Source: Haliotis asinina (lineage: Eukaryota; Mollusca; Gastropoda; Lepetellida; Haliotidae). Taken from it: 64,000 nucleotides of DNA. Positions within the stretch are counted from its first letter, which is position 1, and each line of letters begins with the position of its first letter. Below are positions 1 to 11,400 of the stretch, piece by piece. The notes below the pieces were generated by a model. It was not told the origin of the DNA. It searched no databases and saw nothing but the letters and a program-made list of their open reading frames with translations. Both the position numbers and the translations under genes were made by a program. The DNA is taken from NCBI RefSeq assembly GCF_037392515.1, contig NC_090291.1, forward strand, positions 18,627,501 to 18,691,500. The letters run 5' to 3'.

Positions 1-442
1 GACTATGAAGGATGTGTCCATCATACGTCACTATAGCTTGCTATGTAGCTGTCATTGTTCAGTCTGACGTATACCATCTAGTGCTAGGTTTGTTTCTAGA
101 TATCAAAACGTTAAGAGTATTTCGATTCCACTAAGGTTTGTTAATAATTATATTAAAGACCCAAAATATTTATAGACAACCAAGCAAGTATTTTGAGCGT
201 ATTTTGCACTGGTATACTAGCCCAGACTTAAGCTGGTTTTAGAATGCTAGCTCACAGATACCGCAATTAAGCATAACTACCCGACTCAGACGGGACGGAC
301 AGACTAAATACTTAAACACGTAGTCTGTACACGAAGTGGAGTTTAGGGCAGGATATAAGTTCAGATTGCCAATCATATTAAAACTGAGAATTTCTGGGTT
401 AAAATAGCCAGATGATAATGATTGGGTTCGCCTTAAACGCGA

Positions 443-660
443 TAATGACGTACATCTCCAGGAACAGCCTCAGTTGTTAATGACGTATATCCCCAGCTAC
501 AATGTGTCAGATGTTAACATCTCCTTTCTTCAGCTACAGTTTGAAATCCTAATGACGTGTATTTCAAGCAAAAGCGTCAGATGTTAATGACGCGTACATC
601 AAGCTACAACCAGAAATTGTCGATGGTGCCTATCTCAAACAACAGCGTCAGAGATAAATA
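443..660. repeat. Degenerate ~36-bp minisatellite (copy 1)
   Basis: About six imperfect units start with variants of TTAATGACG at roughly 443, 478, 514, 550 and 585. They include recurring AGCTACA and GCGTCAGATG motifs. The spacing is 35-36 bases. Confidence 0.6.
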
Positions 661-954
661 ACGTTGTATCGCCATCTGCTGATACAGATTTTAATGGCGC
701 CTGATGGATGGCGTAAATTCTGGTATGGAACTGTACAGGAAGCTCATGTATCACAAGTTCTAGTATTGTTCCCTAATTTTGTTTGATGGTGTCCTATAGT
801 CCGTGTTAATATTGTAGTGTTGAAATACATTCTATCTGGTCTAGTTGTTGTCACGCAAAACCAGAGCCAAGGTATATACTATCACGATTACAACCTGTTT
901 CGTCTAATTTTAGGCCTTGGCTATACCTGGACTGCCTAACCACGCAGACCTTCC

Positions 955-1204
955 GGCAACCCTTCAAAATTGAAAGTCACACGCTCTCCGTTGGATCATC
1001 TTCCGTAGCACCTTCCACAACTGTCAGGATCCGAGGTGGTCAAGTGGACAGGAGCATGTCTAGCAAGACTCATGCCCTAATGACAGCCAGAACCACAAAC
1101 ATCAAGCTTTGCACCATCGAAAAAATCAGACAATACCTGGATGTCGATACCAACAAAACTCTTGTGCATGCACATGTCATTTCCCATCTGGAATATGTAT
1201 GCCT

Positions 1205-1206
<2 letters not shown>
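955..1206 (+). mobile_element. LINE fragment (CR1/L2-like, post-RT region)
   Basis: The forward reading gives SVGSSSVAPSTTVR followed by KIRQYLDVDTNKTLVHAHV and ISHLEY. This matches the region after the reverse transcriptase core of CR1/L2/Rex-type non-LTR elements (pattern: RNIxKIRxYLxxxxxxxLVHAxVxSRLDY). It is cut off by the (TG)n tract. No RT core or endonuclease is present. The clade is inferred from pattern memory only. Confidence 0.6.

Positions 1207-1212
<6 letters not shown>

Positions 1213-1280
<68 letters not shown>
1213..1280. repeat. (TG)34 microsatellite
   Basis: An uninterrupted TG run. The matching tract in copy 2 (5749-5788) is shorter, so this locus should be polymorphic. 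Confidence 0.97.
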
Positions 1281-1281
<1 letters not shown>

Positions 1282-1896
1282 TATGTGTAAAAAAGTACAG
1301 TAAAATATTAGAAATATACTCTGAAATATATTTATGTTGTCTTTGTTTTTATTTTATTGCAACATCCCAATAAAAGTTTGAAATGGACTGGTCCACATGC
1401 CTCCTTCGTCTAACGAGCAAAAGTCACTCAACCCTGACTATGCCTGGGTTGTCTAATTGCTACTGTTTACCTGTTCCAAAATATTAGACGAAACGGGTGG
1501 ATGCCACTGTCATTTCCGGGTCCTTTATTCTGTATAAACAGATGGCGCTGATAACCCGTAAGTGAAAAGTGATATCGTGACGGTATTTCTCGCGACTGAA
1601 GGCATGTATTCAGTATTGATATTTTCATTTCTGGTCTTCCCAACAGTTGGGCTGGAATATAAACGTCAGCTCATTAACACTGAACATCGCACTGAACGTC
1701 ATTCACACAGAAAATCTCAACGTATTCAAGGGTATCATTATAAGTTGTCGGATTGTCACAAGGGGAACATGGGTTGGTGTACCTTCGAAGTTTGTTCATG
1801 ATCATATAAACTCATTGCCTCATGAGCCCAGAGGGAAAGTGAACAGGGAATTTATCTTACCGAACACCTCAATGTTAATACTGAATGTTTGAGGCA

Positions 1897-1900
<4 letters not shown>

Positions 1901-1969
<69 letters not shown>
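1901..1969. repeat. (TA)n microsatellite, copy 1
   Basis: A pure TA run of about 69 bases. The copy-2 equivalent (6410-6499) is about 20 bases longer. Confidence 0.97.
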
Positions 1970-1972
<3 letters not shown>

Positions 1973-2470
1973 AGCCACCGCTAGATTTTGGCAAACCACG
2001 CGAAAACAGATTTAGAGTTATCTCCCTTTTATAGATTTGCATTCGCAAAACATGGGTAATTTCCGTACATCATACGTGATTCAATGATTGTCGAGGTAAA
2101 GAATTACTACCACAAAGTCCCAAATGAGCTTTCCCTTCGTGTGTGAAGTATGATAAATAATCATAATTAATGTTTCGCACAAAGCTAATATAATCAACTT
2201 AACACGCACAAAGCTAATATAACTAACAGGTCACTCACTCTATTTCAGTTACTCATTGGTGTACGTGTTTTGAGAAATGAGATATTCATAAGGAGTGTTT
2301 GCGCTATAGCGGGGTGCCTGAGACGTATATGAAAACATTTGTACCGCATTAATGACATACGAAATATAGGTATGTTCATCAATCTACACTCTGGTATTAC
2401 TACCTGTATCACGGTACAACAACATGTTTGAATAAAATATCCCATTATTATCTATGAAAAATTAAATAGT

Positions 2471-2516
2471 GTTTAGTTTTACGCTGCCTTTGACAAGATT
2501 CCAGCAATATCACGAC
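2471..2516 (-). mobile_element. SINE-A tail fragment at the duplication edge
   Basis: Only the last ~46 bases of the SINE (tail side) are present. The homology between the two duplicate copies ends exactly here. Confidence 0.7.
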
Positions 2517-2902
2517 AAAATGGGGTTTAATGTCGTACTAAAGAATATTTCGCTCATATGACGACGTGCATGCATGTGTATGTGTGGCTGCTTGTACTAG
2601 TATAATCAAGGTTTGGGCCTGTGTTTGGGAACTTGATTATACCTTAATAAGAAGAAAAGGAACGATTACAGTCGAGCAGTTAACTGTCAGTGGTGTTGTG
2701 TACTGACCAGTGAAGATGCTGGAATTTCTTAGTAATCGTCCTCCTATGTTTGACTTTGATTGAGACCTTAATGAATGAACTATACATTGTCTTGAATTTA
2801 AATCGTGACTGGCGATGCATCGCTGCTGTGTTGTTACATAACTGCATCTTGTCCGGCGATGCAACTACGGCCACCAGACAATAGACAGTCAGTGCGCGCG
2901 AT
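2517..2902. other. Spacer between the two duplicate copies
   Basis: These 386 bases are present once, between the copies. I see no gene. Stop-free stretches on the reverse strand reach only 64-75 codons and resemble nothing I know. Confidence 0.6.
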
Positions 2903-3344
2903 GACTATGAAGGATGTGTCCATCATACGTCACTATAGCTTGCTATGTAGCTGTCATTGTTCAGTCTGACGTATACCATCTAGTGCTAGGTTTGTTTCTA
3001 GATATCAAAACGTTAAGAGTATTTCGATTCCATTAAGGTTTGTTAATAATCATATTAAAGACCCTAAATATTTATAGACAACCAAGCAAGTATTTTGAGC
3101 GTATTTTACACTGGTATACTAGCCCAGACTTAAGCTGGTTTTAGAATGCTAGCTCACAGATACCGCAATTAAGCATAACTACCCGACTCAGACGGGACGG
3201 ACAGACTAAATACTTAAACACGTAGTCTGTACACGAAGTGGAGTTTAGGGTAGGATATAAGTTCAGATTGCCAATCATATTACAACTGAGTATTTCTGGG
3301 TTAAAATAGCCAGATGATAATGATTGGGTTCGCCTTAAACGCGA

Positions 3345-3562
3345 TAATGACGTACATCTCCAGGAACAGCCTCAGTTGTTAATGACGTATATCCCCAGCT
3401 ACAATGTGTCAGATGTTAACATCTCCTTTCTTCAGCTACAGTTTGAAATCCTAATGACGTGTATTTCAAGCAAAAGCGTCAGATGTTAATGACGCGTACA
3501 TCAAGCTACAACCAGAAATTGTCGATGGTGCCTATCTCAAACAACAGCGTCAGAGATAAATA
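3345..3562. repeat. Degenerate ~36-bp minisatellite (copy 2)
   Basis: This is the same array as at 443-660, carried along by the segment duplication. I saw no change between the two. Confidence 0.6.
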
Positions 3563-3856
3563 ACGTTGTATCGCCATCTGCTGATACAGATTTTAATGGC
3601 GCCTGATGGATGGCGTAAATTCTGGTATGGAACTGTACAGGAAGCTCATGTATCACAAGTTCTAGTATTGTTCCCTAATTTTGTTTGATGGTGTCCTATA
3701 GTCCGTGTTAATATTGTAGTGTTGAAATACATTCTATCTGGTCTAGTTGTTGTCACGCAAAACCAGAGCCAAGGTATATACTATCACGATTACAACCTGT
3801 TTCGTCTAATTTTAGGCCTTGGCTATACCTGGACTGCCTAACCACGCAGACCTTCC

Positions 3857-4109
3857 GGCAACCCTTCAAAATTGAAAGTCACACGCTCTCCGTTGGATCA
3901 TCTTCCGTAGCACCTTCCACAACTGTCAGGATCCGAGGTGGTCAAGTGGACAGGAGCATGTCTAGCAAGACTCATGCCCTAATGACAGCCAGAACCACAA
4001 ACATCAAGCTTTGCACCATCGAAAAAATCAGACAATACCTGGATGTCGATACCAACAAAACTCTTGTGCATGCACATGTCATTTCCCATCTGGAATATGT
4101 ATGCCTTAT
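3857..4109 (+). mobile_element. LINE fragment, second duplicate copy
   Basis: This is identical in reading to 955-1206. It is followed directly by the (TA)n tract into which the Tc1-like element inserted. Confidence 0.6.
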
Positions 4110-4126
4110 ATATATATATATATATA

Positions 4127-5738
4127 CATATGGAAATTAATTAAGCAACACCAAATTCAAAGACACATAAAAACTTAACAAAGTTTAACGAAGTAATTTT
4201 GATGATTGATTATTCAATTTTGATGTATTGACATACAGCATGAGCTTTTCATGGGTTGATATGACGCGCGGGAAGCTTGCACAGCGCACGTGCATTGCTT
4301 TAACCTCAACTTTCGAAAAATGCACTTTTTCCCTGGGGTGTTTACAAGCGCAGGTTGTCGATTGCATTCGGTTTTTCATTCATTTCAATGTCATGGCACG
4401 TAGGAAATTATCAGAGGCCACTCGTTGGCAAATAATCGGCATGAGGAATGCTGGTATGTCTCTAAGACAAATCGGGACTCAAATCGGACGACATCATTCC
4501 ATAATTTCAAAACTTTTGAAAAAATACCGGGCCACTAATGAAGTTAAAGACCTGCCTAGACCAGGAAGACCCAGGAAGACCACAGTCCGGGAGGACAGAG
4601 CTTTACTGAGACTTGTACGGCGCAGGTCCTTCGACTCGAGCTCTCGGTTGAGACAGGAGTGGCTTCCAGGGAGACCCATCTCGAACAGGACTGTTCGGAA
4701 TCGTCTGAAAGCTGCAGGATACCGGGCAAGGAGGCCAATCAAGCGACCCAGACTGTCTCCAGCCCATAAGGCAGCCCGACTGCCCTGGTGTAATGACCGT
4801 TTGCACTGGAACATTGCCTCTTGGAGGAAGGTCCATTTCTCAGATGAGAGCCGGTTCTTGCTGCACATGGTGGACGGTCGTACTCGGGTCTGGAGGCAGA
4901 GGAACACAGCAATGGCTCCACGGAACATCCAGGAGACTGTGGCCTTTGGGGGAGGTTCCGTTATGGTATGGGGGTGCATTTCCATGAACTGCAAGTTGGA
5001 TATCATTACCATCCGTGGCAACCTTAACGGTGTTCGTTACCAACAGGAGGTTCTTGACAGGGCTGTGGTACCTCATTTTGAGAACCATCCTCTGGCAACG
5101 AGACCCATATTTATGGACGACAATGCTAGACCTCACAGGGCGCATGCTGTAAATGATTTTTTGCGGCAAAATGCAATTGACAGAATTCCATGGCCTGCCA
5201 TGAGCCCTGACCTCAACCCCATTGAACATTTGTGGGACTTTATTGGCCGTCGTGTGAGGCAGAGAGACCCACCAGTCCATAATCTCAACGAATTGACGGC
5301 TGCCCTGCATGAGGAGTGGAACAGGATCCCCCAGAATCAGATCCGGAGACTCATCCAAGGAATGAGGAGGCGTCTGGAATCGGTGGTGCGTGCGCAGGGA
5401 GGACACACTAGATATTGATGAAAGTCGGTGTGCAGACTCTCAGATGACTGTTCTTTCTTTCCATGTGACATTTGTGTTAATACACCTGACAACAACGTCT
5501 GTGGATGAATAGTAAATTGTGTCCATTTTTTCATGAATTTAAGACAGTTTTAAGAATTTGGATTTCGTTGCAATAAAGCAAAGTCTTGATACTTTTTCCC
5601 TTTAAGTTGTTTGTCAGAGATCGTCTGTTGAATAAAAAAGTGTCAAACTATATCAACCCGGCATATTTTGATTGTCAGAACACTTCAAAGTTGCTCCAAT
5701 AGAAAAAATTGGGGTGTTGCTTGATTAATTTCCAGGTG
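4127..5738 (+). mobile_element. Complete Tc1-like DNA transposon, 1612 bp
   Basis: The element is flanked by TA at 4125-4126 and 5739-5740, the usual Tc1/mariner target duplication. The left end reads CATATGGAAATTAATTAAGC. The reverse complement of the right end reads CACCTGGAAATTAATCAAGC, and both continue into CAACACC. This gives an inverted repeat of about 26 bp with few mismatches. It inserted into a TA microsatellite within copy 2 of the duplicated segment, and copy 1 keeps the unoccupied site. With matched ends, a TA duplication and an open transposase, it may be young or still mobile. Confidence 0.95.
4393..5418 (+). CDS. Tc1-like DD34E transposase, 341 aa, open reading frame intact
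   Basis: This is a cut-and-paste transposase of the IS630-Tc1-mariner superfamily. The start chosen is ATG 4393 (MARRKLSEATRW), which opens the paired helix-turn-helix DNA-binding region (residues ~1-120); the frame stays open upstream to 4228 without family resemblance. A GRPRK AT-hook-like motif sits at residues 58-62. The catalytic triad is whole: D151 in HFSDES, D243 in FMDDNARPH, and E278 in SPDLNPIEH, with 34 residues between the second D and the E. The protein ends in the typical GGHTRY. The length matches full Tc1 transposases (~340 aa). There are no frameshifts or internal stops. Stop-free stretches on the opposite strand are shadows of this gene. Confidence 0.95.
   Translation: MARRKLSEATRWQIIGMRNAGMSLRQIGTQIGRHHSIISKLLKKYRATNEVKDLPRPGRPRKTTVREDRALLRLVRRRSFDSSSRLRQEWLPGRPISNRTVRNRLKAAGYRARRPIKRPRLSPAHKAARLPWCNDRLHWNIASWRKVHFSDESRFLLHMVDGRTRVWRQRNTAMAPRNIQETVAFGGGSVMVWGCISMNCKLDIITIRGNLNGVRYQQEVLDRAVVPHFENHPLATRPIFMDDNARPHRAHAVNDFLRQNAIDRIPWPAMSPDLNPIEHLWDFIGRRVRQRDPPVHNLNELTAALHEEWNRIPQNQIRRLIQGMRRRLESVVRAQGGHTRY

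Positions 5739-5748
<10 letters not shown>

Positions 5749-5788
<40 letters not shown>
5749..5788. repeat. (TG)20 microsatellite, copy 2
   Basis: The counterpart of 1213-1280, now separated from the LINE fragment by the Tc1-like insertion. Confidence 0.95.
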
Positions 5789-5789
<1 letters not shown>

Positions 5790-6409
5790 TATGTGTAAAA
5801 AAGTACAGTAAAATATTAGAAATATACTCTGAAATATATTTATGTTGTCTTTGTTTTTATTTTATTGCAACATCCCAATAAAAGTTTGAAATGGACTGGT
5901 CCACATGCCTCCTTCGTCTAACGAGCAAAAGTCACTCAACCCTGACTATGCCTGGGTTGTCTAATTGCTACTGTTTACCTGTTCCAAAATATTAGACGAA
6001 ACGGGTGGATGCCACTGTCATTTCCGGGTCCTTTATTCTGTATAAACAGATGGCGCTGATAACCCGTAAGTGAAAAGTGATATCGTGACGGTATTTCTCG
6101 CGACTGAAGGCATGTATTCAGTATTGATATTTTCATTTCTGGTCTTCCCAACAGTTGGGCTGGAATATAAACGTCAGCTCATTAACACTGAACATCGCAC
6201 TGAACGTCATTCACACAGAAAAACTCAACGTATTCAAGGGTATCATTATAAGTTGTCGGATTGTCACAAGGGGAACATGGGTTGGTGTACCTTCGAAGTT
6301 TGTTCATGATCATATAAACTCATTGCCTCATGAGCCCAGAGGGAAAGTGAACAGGGAATTTATCTTACCGAACACCTCAATGTTAATACTGAACGTTTGA
6401 GGCACTTTT

Positions 6410-6410
6410 A

Positions 6411-6499
<89 letters not shown>
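6410..6499. repeat. (TA)n microsatellite, copy 2
   Basis: An almost pure TA run with one TATTTA interruption near its start. It is longer than the copy-1 tract. Confidence 0.95.
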
Positions 6500-6502
<3 letters not shown>

Positions 6503-7012
6503 AGCCACCGCTAGATTTTGGCAAACCACGCGAAAACAGATTTAGAGTTATCTCCCTTTTATAGATTTGCATTCGCAAAACATGGGTAATTTCCGTACAT
6601 CATACGTGATTCAATGATTGTCGAGGTAAAGAATTACTACCACAAAGTCCCAAATGAGCTTTCCCTTCGCGACATTTTTGTGTGAAGTATGATAAATAAT
6701 CATAATTAATGTTTCGCACAAAGCTAATATAATCAACTTAACACGCACAAAGCTAATATAATCAACTTAACAGGTCACTCACTCTATTTCAGTTACTCAT
6801 TGGTGTACGTGTTTTGAGAAATGTGATATTCATAAGGAGTGTTTGCGCTATAGCGGGGTGCCTGAGACGTATATGAAAACATTTGTACCGCATTAATGAC
6901 ATACGAAATATAGGTATGTTCATCAATCTACACTCTGGTATTACTACCTGTATCACGGTACAACAACATGTTTGAATAAAATATCCCATTATTATCTATG
7001 AAAAATTAAATA

Positions 7013-7170
7013 GTGTTTAGTTTTACGCTGCCTTTGACAAGATTCCAGCAATATCACGACGGAGGACACCAGAAATAGGCTTTGCACATTTAGCCCATAT
7101 TGAGACTCGAACCCGGGTCTTCAGCGTGACGAGCGAATGCTTTAACCACTGGACTACCCCATCTCTCCGG
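7013..7170 (-). mobile_element. tRNA-derived SINE (family A), full copy
   Basis: Read on the reverse strand it has a tRNA-like head with A-box-like TAGTCCAGTGG and B-box GGTTCGAGTC. The body follows (cctatttctggtgtcctccg), then the tail with gctggaatcttg and gcgtaaaac. The second half also occurs at 2471-2516, where the duplicated segment ends inside it. Family A is my label for this window. Confidence 0.85.
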
Positions 7171-7970
7171 GAATGAATTAGATTTCCTCGGTCGCACTCG
7201 CCCACACGGCGACACAGAGTAAACTAAACATGATTCGATTATATCCGTGTACAGAGAAAACGGGCGGTTGGGTCAAAACACCGCTTCCCACACCTAAATA
7301 AATTTATGTAGTTTTCTGTTTGTCTCAGTCTGGGAATGGAACTATGCAGATGATTCATCATGACTTATATAATAGGAAAACATATCATATCTGACTGCTT
7401 TTGTTTATATTATTTAAAATTCCATTTTAGGAAATTAAAGAAAAATGATTTAAGTTTCTCCTTTTAGAGAAGATCAGTGTGTTGATTTGTTTATAACAAT
7501 TGTGAAAATCATGATAACACGTTTTGCAGATCAGGTAGACTATGAAAAAGATATCGAATTTGAGACAAATGAAAAATGATGGCTTTCAACATAGACACAA
7601 AGACTCACACAATTTGTCAGGCCATAGTTTTGCATGATTTAAAGTGTGTTATGACTTGACAAGTTGGGGAGTGATATATGGTGTTTTCCTTTTAAAAATG
7701 ACCCAATGAAAATTCACTCGCCAGTCAGGCCAGCCTTTTACTAGCCACGACCTAGAGGGCTATTGGATATTTCGTACACTGCTAGCATATAACTGATACA
7801 TATCGACACCCTGCTGCCAACTTCCCGCTATCGTAACACATGCGCAAAAGACCAGTGTGGTAACTACGTAAACAATATTGCATAACATTCTATTATATGG
7901 TCTCTGCGCACAGACTCAACCCTTAGACACACATGCTTAAGACCACTGCTCATGCACGCGGCCGCGTCAA

Positions 7971-7978
7971 CACGTGAC
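7971..7978 (+). promoter_or_regulatory. E-box CACGTGAC
   Basis: A perfect E-box with the AC flank preferred by MITF/TFE/USF-type bHLH factors, 488 bp before the transporter start codon. A second identical motif lies at 8106. Function is inferred. Confidence 0.35.
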
Positions 7979-8105
7979 CTACACGACACGGACTCCCTCC
8001 AGGAACCAACACATCCGTCACTTTCTCCGAAATCCTAGGTCAAGGTGGGGCCAGTACGTGGCCACAACATACATGCCGTTGAACACCGGACCTACTGCTT
8101 CCAAA

Positions 8106-8113
8106 CACGTGAC
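8106..8113 (+). promoter_or_regulatory. E-box CACGTGAC (second copy)
   Basis: Identical to the motif at 7971, 135 bp further downstream and 353 bp before the ATG. The pairing makes chance less likely but does not prove use. Confidence 0.35.
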
Positions 8114-8458
8114 TATCGCTTGCTGTTGTGAATGACAGTATCTTAAGTCGGTTTGACTGTAGGTAGGTGTGAAGTAGTGAAAGGCAGCCAACGTATCGCA
8201 AGCTTATTGCACAACGGTCGAACTGTACAAGGGGATCCGGCTTCCTAAATATATTCAGCAGTTTGTGGCGTTTTCAGTCAGTCAGCCTCTTTGCATCGTA
8301 CCAGCACGGATCAAATTTAGTTATTCCTTAAATCGGGTTTCTTAGGATACTGTTAAAACAAGTGTCGCTGTATTTCATACGGAACTGTTAACACAAGTGT
8401 CAACCGTTGTATATCATACTGCACTGTTAACTCACAGGATTCTTAAATAAGTTTCGAA

Positions 8459-11400
8459 ATGGCTGTTTTTAAAAGAAAATCAGGAGGTGCAGACTTGACC
8501 ATGTCAAAGAAAGAGCAACCGAGTGTTTTCACGATCCAGGCTCACACAAATCCATCATATCAACCTGACGTCACTGAAACATCATCCGATAGCAGTGGAA
8601 TTGCTTCTATAGAGGATTCTGAAAATGGAATTCACCCAGCATCAGATCCCAAGCCTTCATCACCGGCGGCAGCAGCATCACCAACACTGAAGAAGTCCAT
8701 CAATCTCCTTCACTGCACTGCTATCATGGTAGCGGTCACCGGTCATTCATCTGTTTTCATTTCTCCCGGCTCCATACTGGGCTCCACTGGATCCATTGGA
8801 GCCTCCCTCATCGTCTGGCTGGTGGGAGGTTTAATTAACATGGGCCTGGCATTGTGCTTCGCGGAACTGGGAACAATGTTCCCCCATGCTGGAGGCCCGT
8901 ATGCGTATGTTTTGAACACGTTTGGGCCTCTGCCGGGGTTTTTAATAATGTACGGGTATGTCGTGCTTATCGCTGGACCATTCTGGGCTTTCTTGGCCTA
9001 TACGGCGGCTTTGTACATTGTTAAACCAGTCTTTCCTGACTGTGAAACGGAGACAGTTGAACTAGGCGTGAAATTGCTGGCCGGCTGGATTATGAGTGAG
9101 TACAGACACTGAAACAAATACATCCATGAAAGTCCATGAAATTCTATATATGACAGAATGAAGAAAGTCTCTAGTCACCGTTTCGTTATGTTTATTACTA
9201 TAACTAAGGAACCACTCTTTACCTAAACGTGTTCATTTCGGAGACCTTATGTGTTAGTCTAGAGTTCGGGTAAGACTTAAAATTCCATCATGTATTCAAA
9301 TCTCACATGAATGAGATACGTTTCAGTCGCTTTTATGAATATTTAAGCAATATCAAGGCGAGGGACAACAGAAATTGGCTTCACACATTGTACTCATCCA
9401 AAAAATCGGACCCGGGTGACGGGGAACTCATTAACCACTTGACTGCCCCTCTGCCCACAACGGTAAAACGGAATATAAATTTCCATATTATTTATTATTA
9501 TTTATTCTGTATGTCCCACCTCCGGCATTTCAGACGTGAAATACCCGTCTCAGCCTTCCAGACCGCCGATGAATCAAATGACCTTCAATACTCATGAAGT
9601 CCATTATTGTTCTGTATCTACATTATTTAAAAACTGATTCCGAAGAAGAGCGTCAAGATCTGTCAAATAAGTTAATTTAGAGAGTATTACAAAATTTTGA
9701 TGAAAGTTACACAATTAGGAAGAAATACATTTTTCCCCATCTTCCGCCCTCCTGGAATTTTAGTCCGACGTAATGAAGTAAATTTTAAAATTTCTCTCGT
9801 TTACCCGCTCCGAAACTTTATCCCCTGCTCTGTAGGGAAAATACGCCAGTCGTTGAACATTCATGAAACTCCAGGTGACGTTTATCTTTCTTCATCTATA
9901 TTTAATGAAAACTGTTTCCTTGGCAACGTGTCTCGATCAGCCTGATAACTTAATCTAAATATTATCATAAAATGATAGTCTAAGAGTGTTTTTCACAATT
10001 AGTGAAAAATTCATTAACAATTAGTTTCCCATCTCCGCGAATTTTTATTTAACATAAAATAATAAAACAATTTCATATTTCTTTTTCCTCCGCCACTCTG
10101 GTAATGTATTCGTTACTGTGACTAGGAAAAATACTTTCAGCCTTGAACAGTCATGTAACATCAGGTTCTGACAATTTTATGAAAGTTACACAAATAGTGA
10201 GAAATCCAGCAAGAATCAGAATCAATTATATTCCTTATTTTCCGTCTTAAAGTTTCATTTCAGCGTGAACTAATAAGATGTTTTCTTACCTTGCTTTCCC
10301 CGCCGCTACAGAAATGTGTATGCTCATGTGAAAAAAAGATACTCATACAATAAAAAACAAAACAAAAAAAACACCACTTCATTCCGAGCTTTCTTCATCT
10401 AACTGTCTCTGAAGCAAATGGACCCGTGAAGGTCCCGGGGTAGAATAGGCCTTCAGCAACCCATGCTTGCCACAAAAGGCAACTATGCTTGTCGTAAGAC
10501 GCGACTAGCGAGATCGAGTGGTCAGGCTCGCTGACTTGGTTGACTCTTGTCATCGGTTCCAAAGTGCGCAGATCGATGCTCATGTTGTTGATCGATTATT
10601 TACAGACCGCCGCCATATAGCTGGAATATTGCTGAGTGCGGCGTAAAACTAAACTCACTCACTCACTGAAGCAAATGGGATTCACACATTGTACCATGAA
10701 GCTGGAAAATCGAACTCGTAATTTCGGAATGACTAGCGGGCGCTTTAACCACTAAGAAACCCCACCGCCCCGGATTAACAATGGCCTCTCGGAACTTGTA
10801 GCCTGTCTTTACTATTATTTCAGTTTCCATGGTTGCTCTGAACTGTACGTTCATGAAGTTTGTGACAAAGGTGCAGACGCTACTCTCTAGCACAAAGATC
10901 CTCGCCCTTCTCATCATCGTGAGTGGCGGCATTGCCATGCTGGCACAAGGTATGATGGTGATGATAAAGATGATGATGATGATAGTTTCATAATCCTTTC
11001 ACTCCGTTTCCGACCCGTGAAGGTCCCGGGGGTAGAATAGGCCTTCAGCAACCCATGCTTGCCATAAAAGGTGGCTCTGCTTGTCGTAAGAGGCGGCTAA
11101 CGGGATCGGGTGGTCAGACTCGCTGACTTGGTTGACACATGTCATCGGTTCCTATTTACACAGATCGATGCTCATGTTGTTGATCACTGGATTGTCTGGT
11201 CCAGACTCGATTATTTACAGATCGCCGCCATATAGCTGGAATATTGCTGAGTCATTTTTTGGTTAGCAACGATTAGCTGATTCAATTTTCGTTGCTTTGT
11301 TTATATTGTTTTCACAAGGAAGACAGGTATAATATAACTAAGATATAAAATGATGATGACGCGGTTTTCATTAAGCGAACAGTAGAGGTTGTAGCTGATC

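Larger units (their letters stand above)
1..2516. repeat. Copy 1 of a ~2.5 kb duplicated segment
   Basis: This segment recurs from base 2903 with an offset of 2902. Identity is very high: I count about seven substitutions in the first 400 bases, then almost none to base 1205, and a few indels later. It carries a 36-bp minisatellite, a LINE fragment, a (TG)n and a (TA)n tract, and it ends inside a SINE at base 2516. The copy may begin upstream of the window. It lacks the Tc1-like element found in copy 2, so it holds the empty insertion site near base 1207. Confidence 0.95.
2903..7060. repeat. Copy 2 of the duplicated segment, carrying a Tc1-like insertion
   Basis: This is homologous to 1-2516, plus the 1612-bp Tc1-like element at 4127-5738. 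It differs from copy 1 by scattered substitutions, by (TG)n and (TA)n lengths, by a ~9-10 bp indel near 6670 and by a small indel near 6765. Homology stops at 7060 within a reverse-strand SINE, which continues whole in this copy. The pair may be a recent tandem duplication or two haplotypes placed in series by the assembler. Confidence 0.95.
7171..8458 (+). other. Upstream region and 5' UTR of the SLC7 transporter gene
   Basis: No gene is seen. The part nearest the gene (about 7800-8450) is less AT-rich than the rest and has scattered CpGs. It contains two CACGTGAC motifs. A TATA-like taaatata at about 8247 and several TCAGT sequences could mark a start site, but none is decisive. The transcription start cannot be placed from sequence alone. 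Confidence 0.5.

Noticed and set aside
1044-1373. 109-codon open frame running into Cys-Val repeats
   Set aside because: The first part is LINE sequence and the Cys-Val run is only the (TG)n microsatellite. Not a gene.
4494-5406. Open frames of 175 and 188 codons on the reverse strand
   Set aside because: Both lie opposite the Tc1-like transposase and have no family features. They are shadows of that gene.
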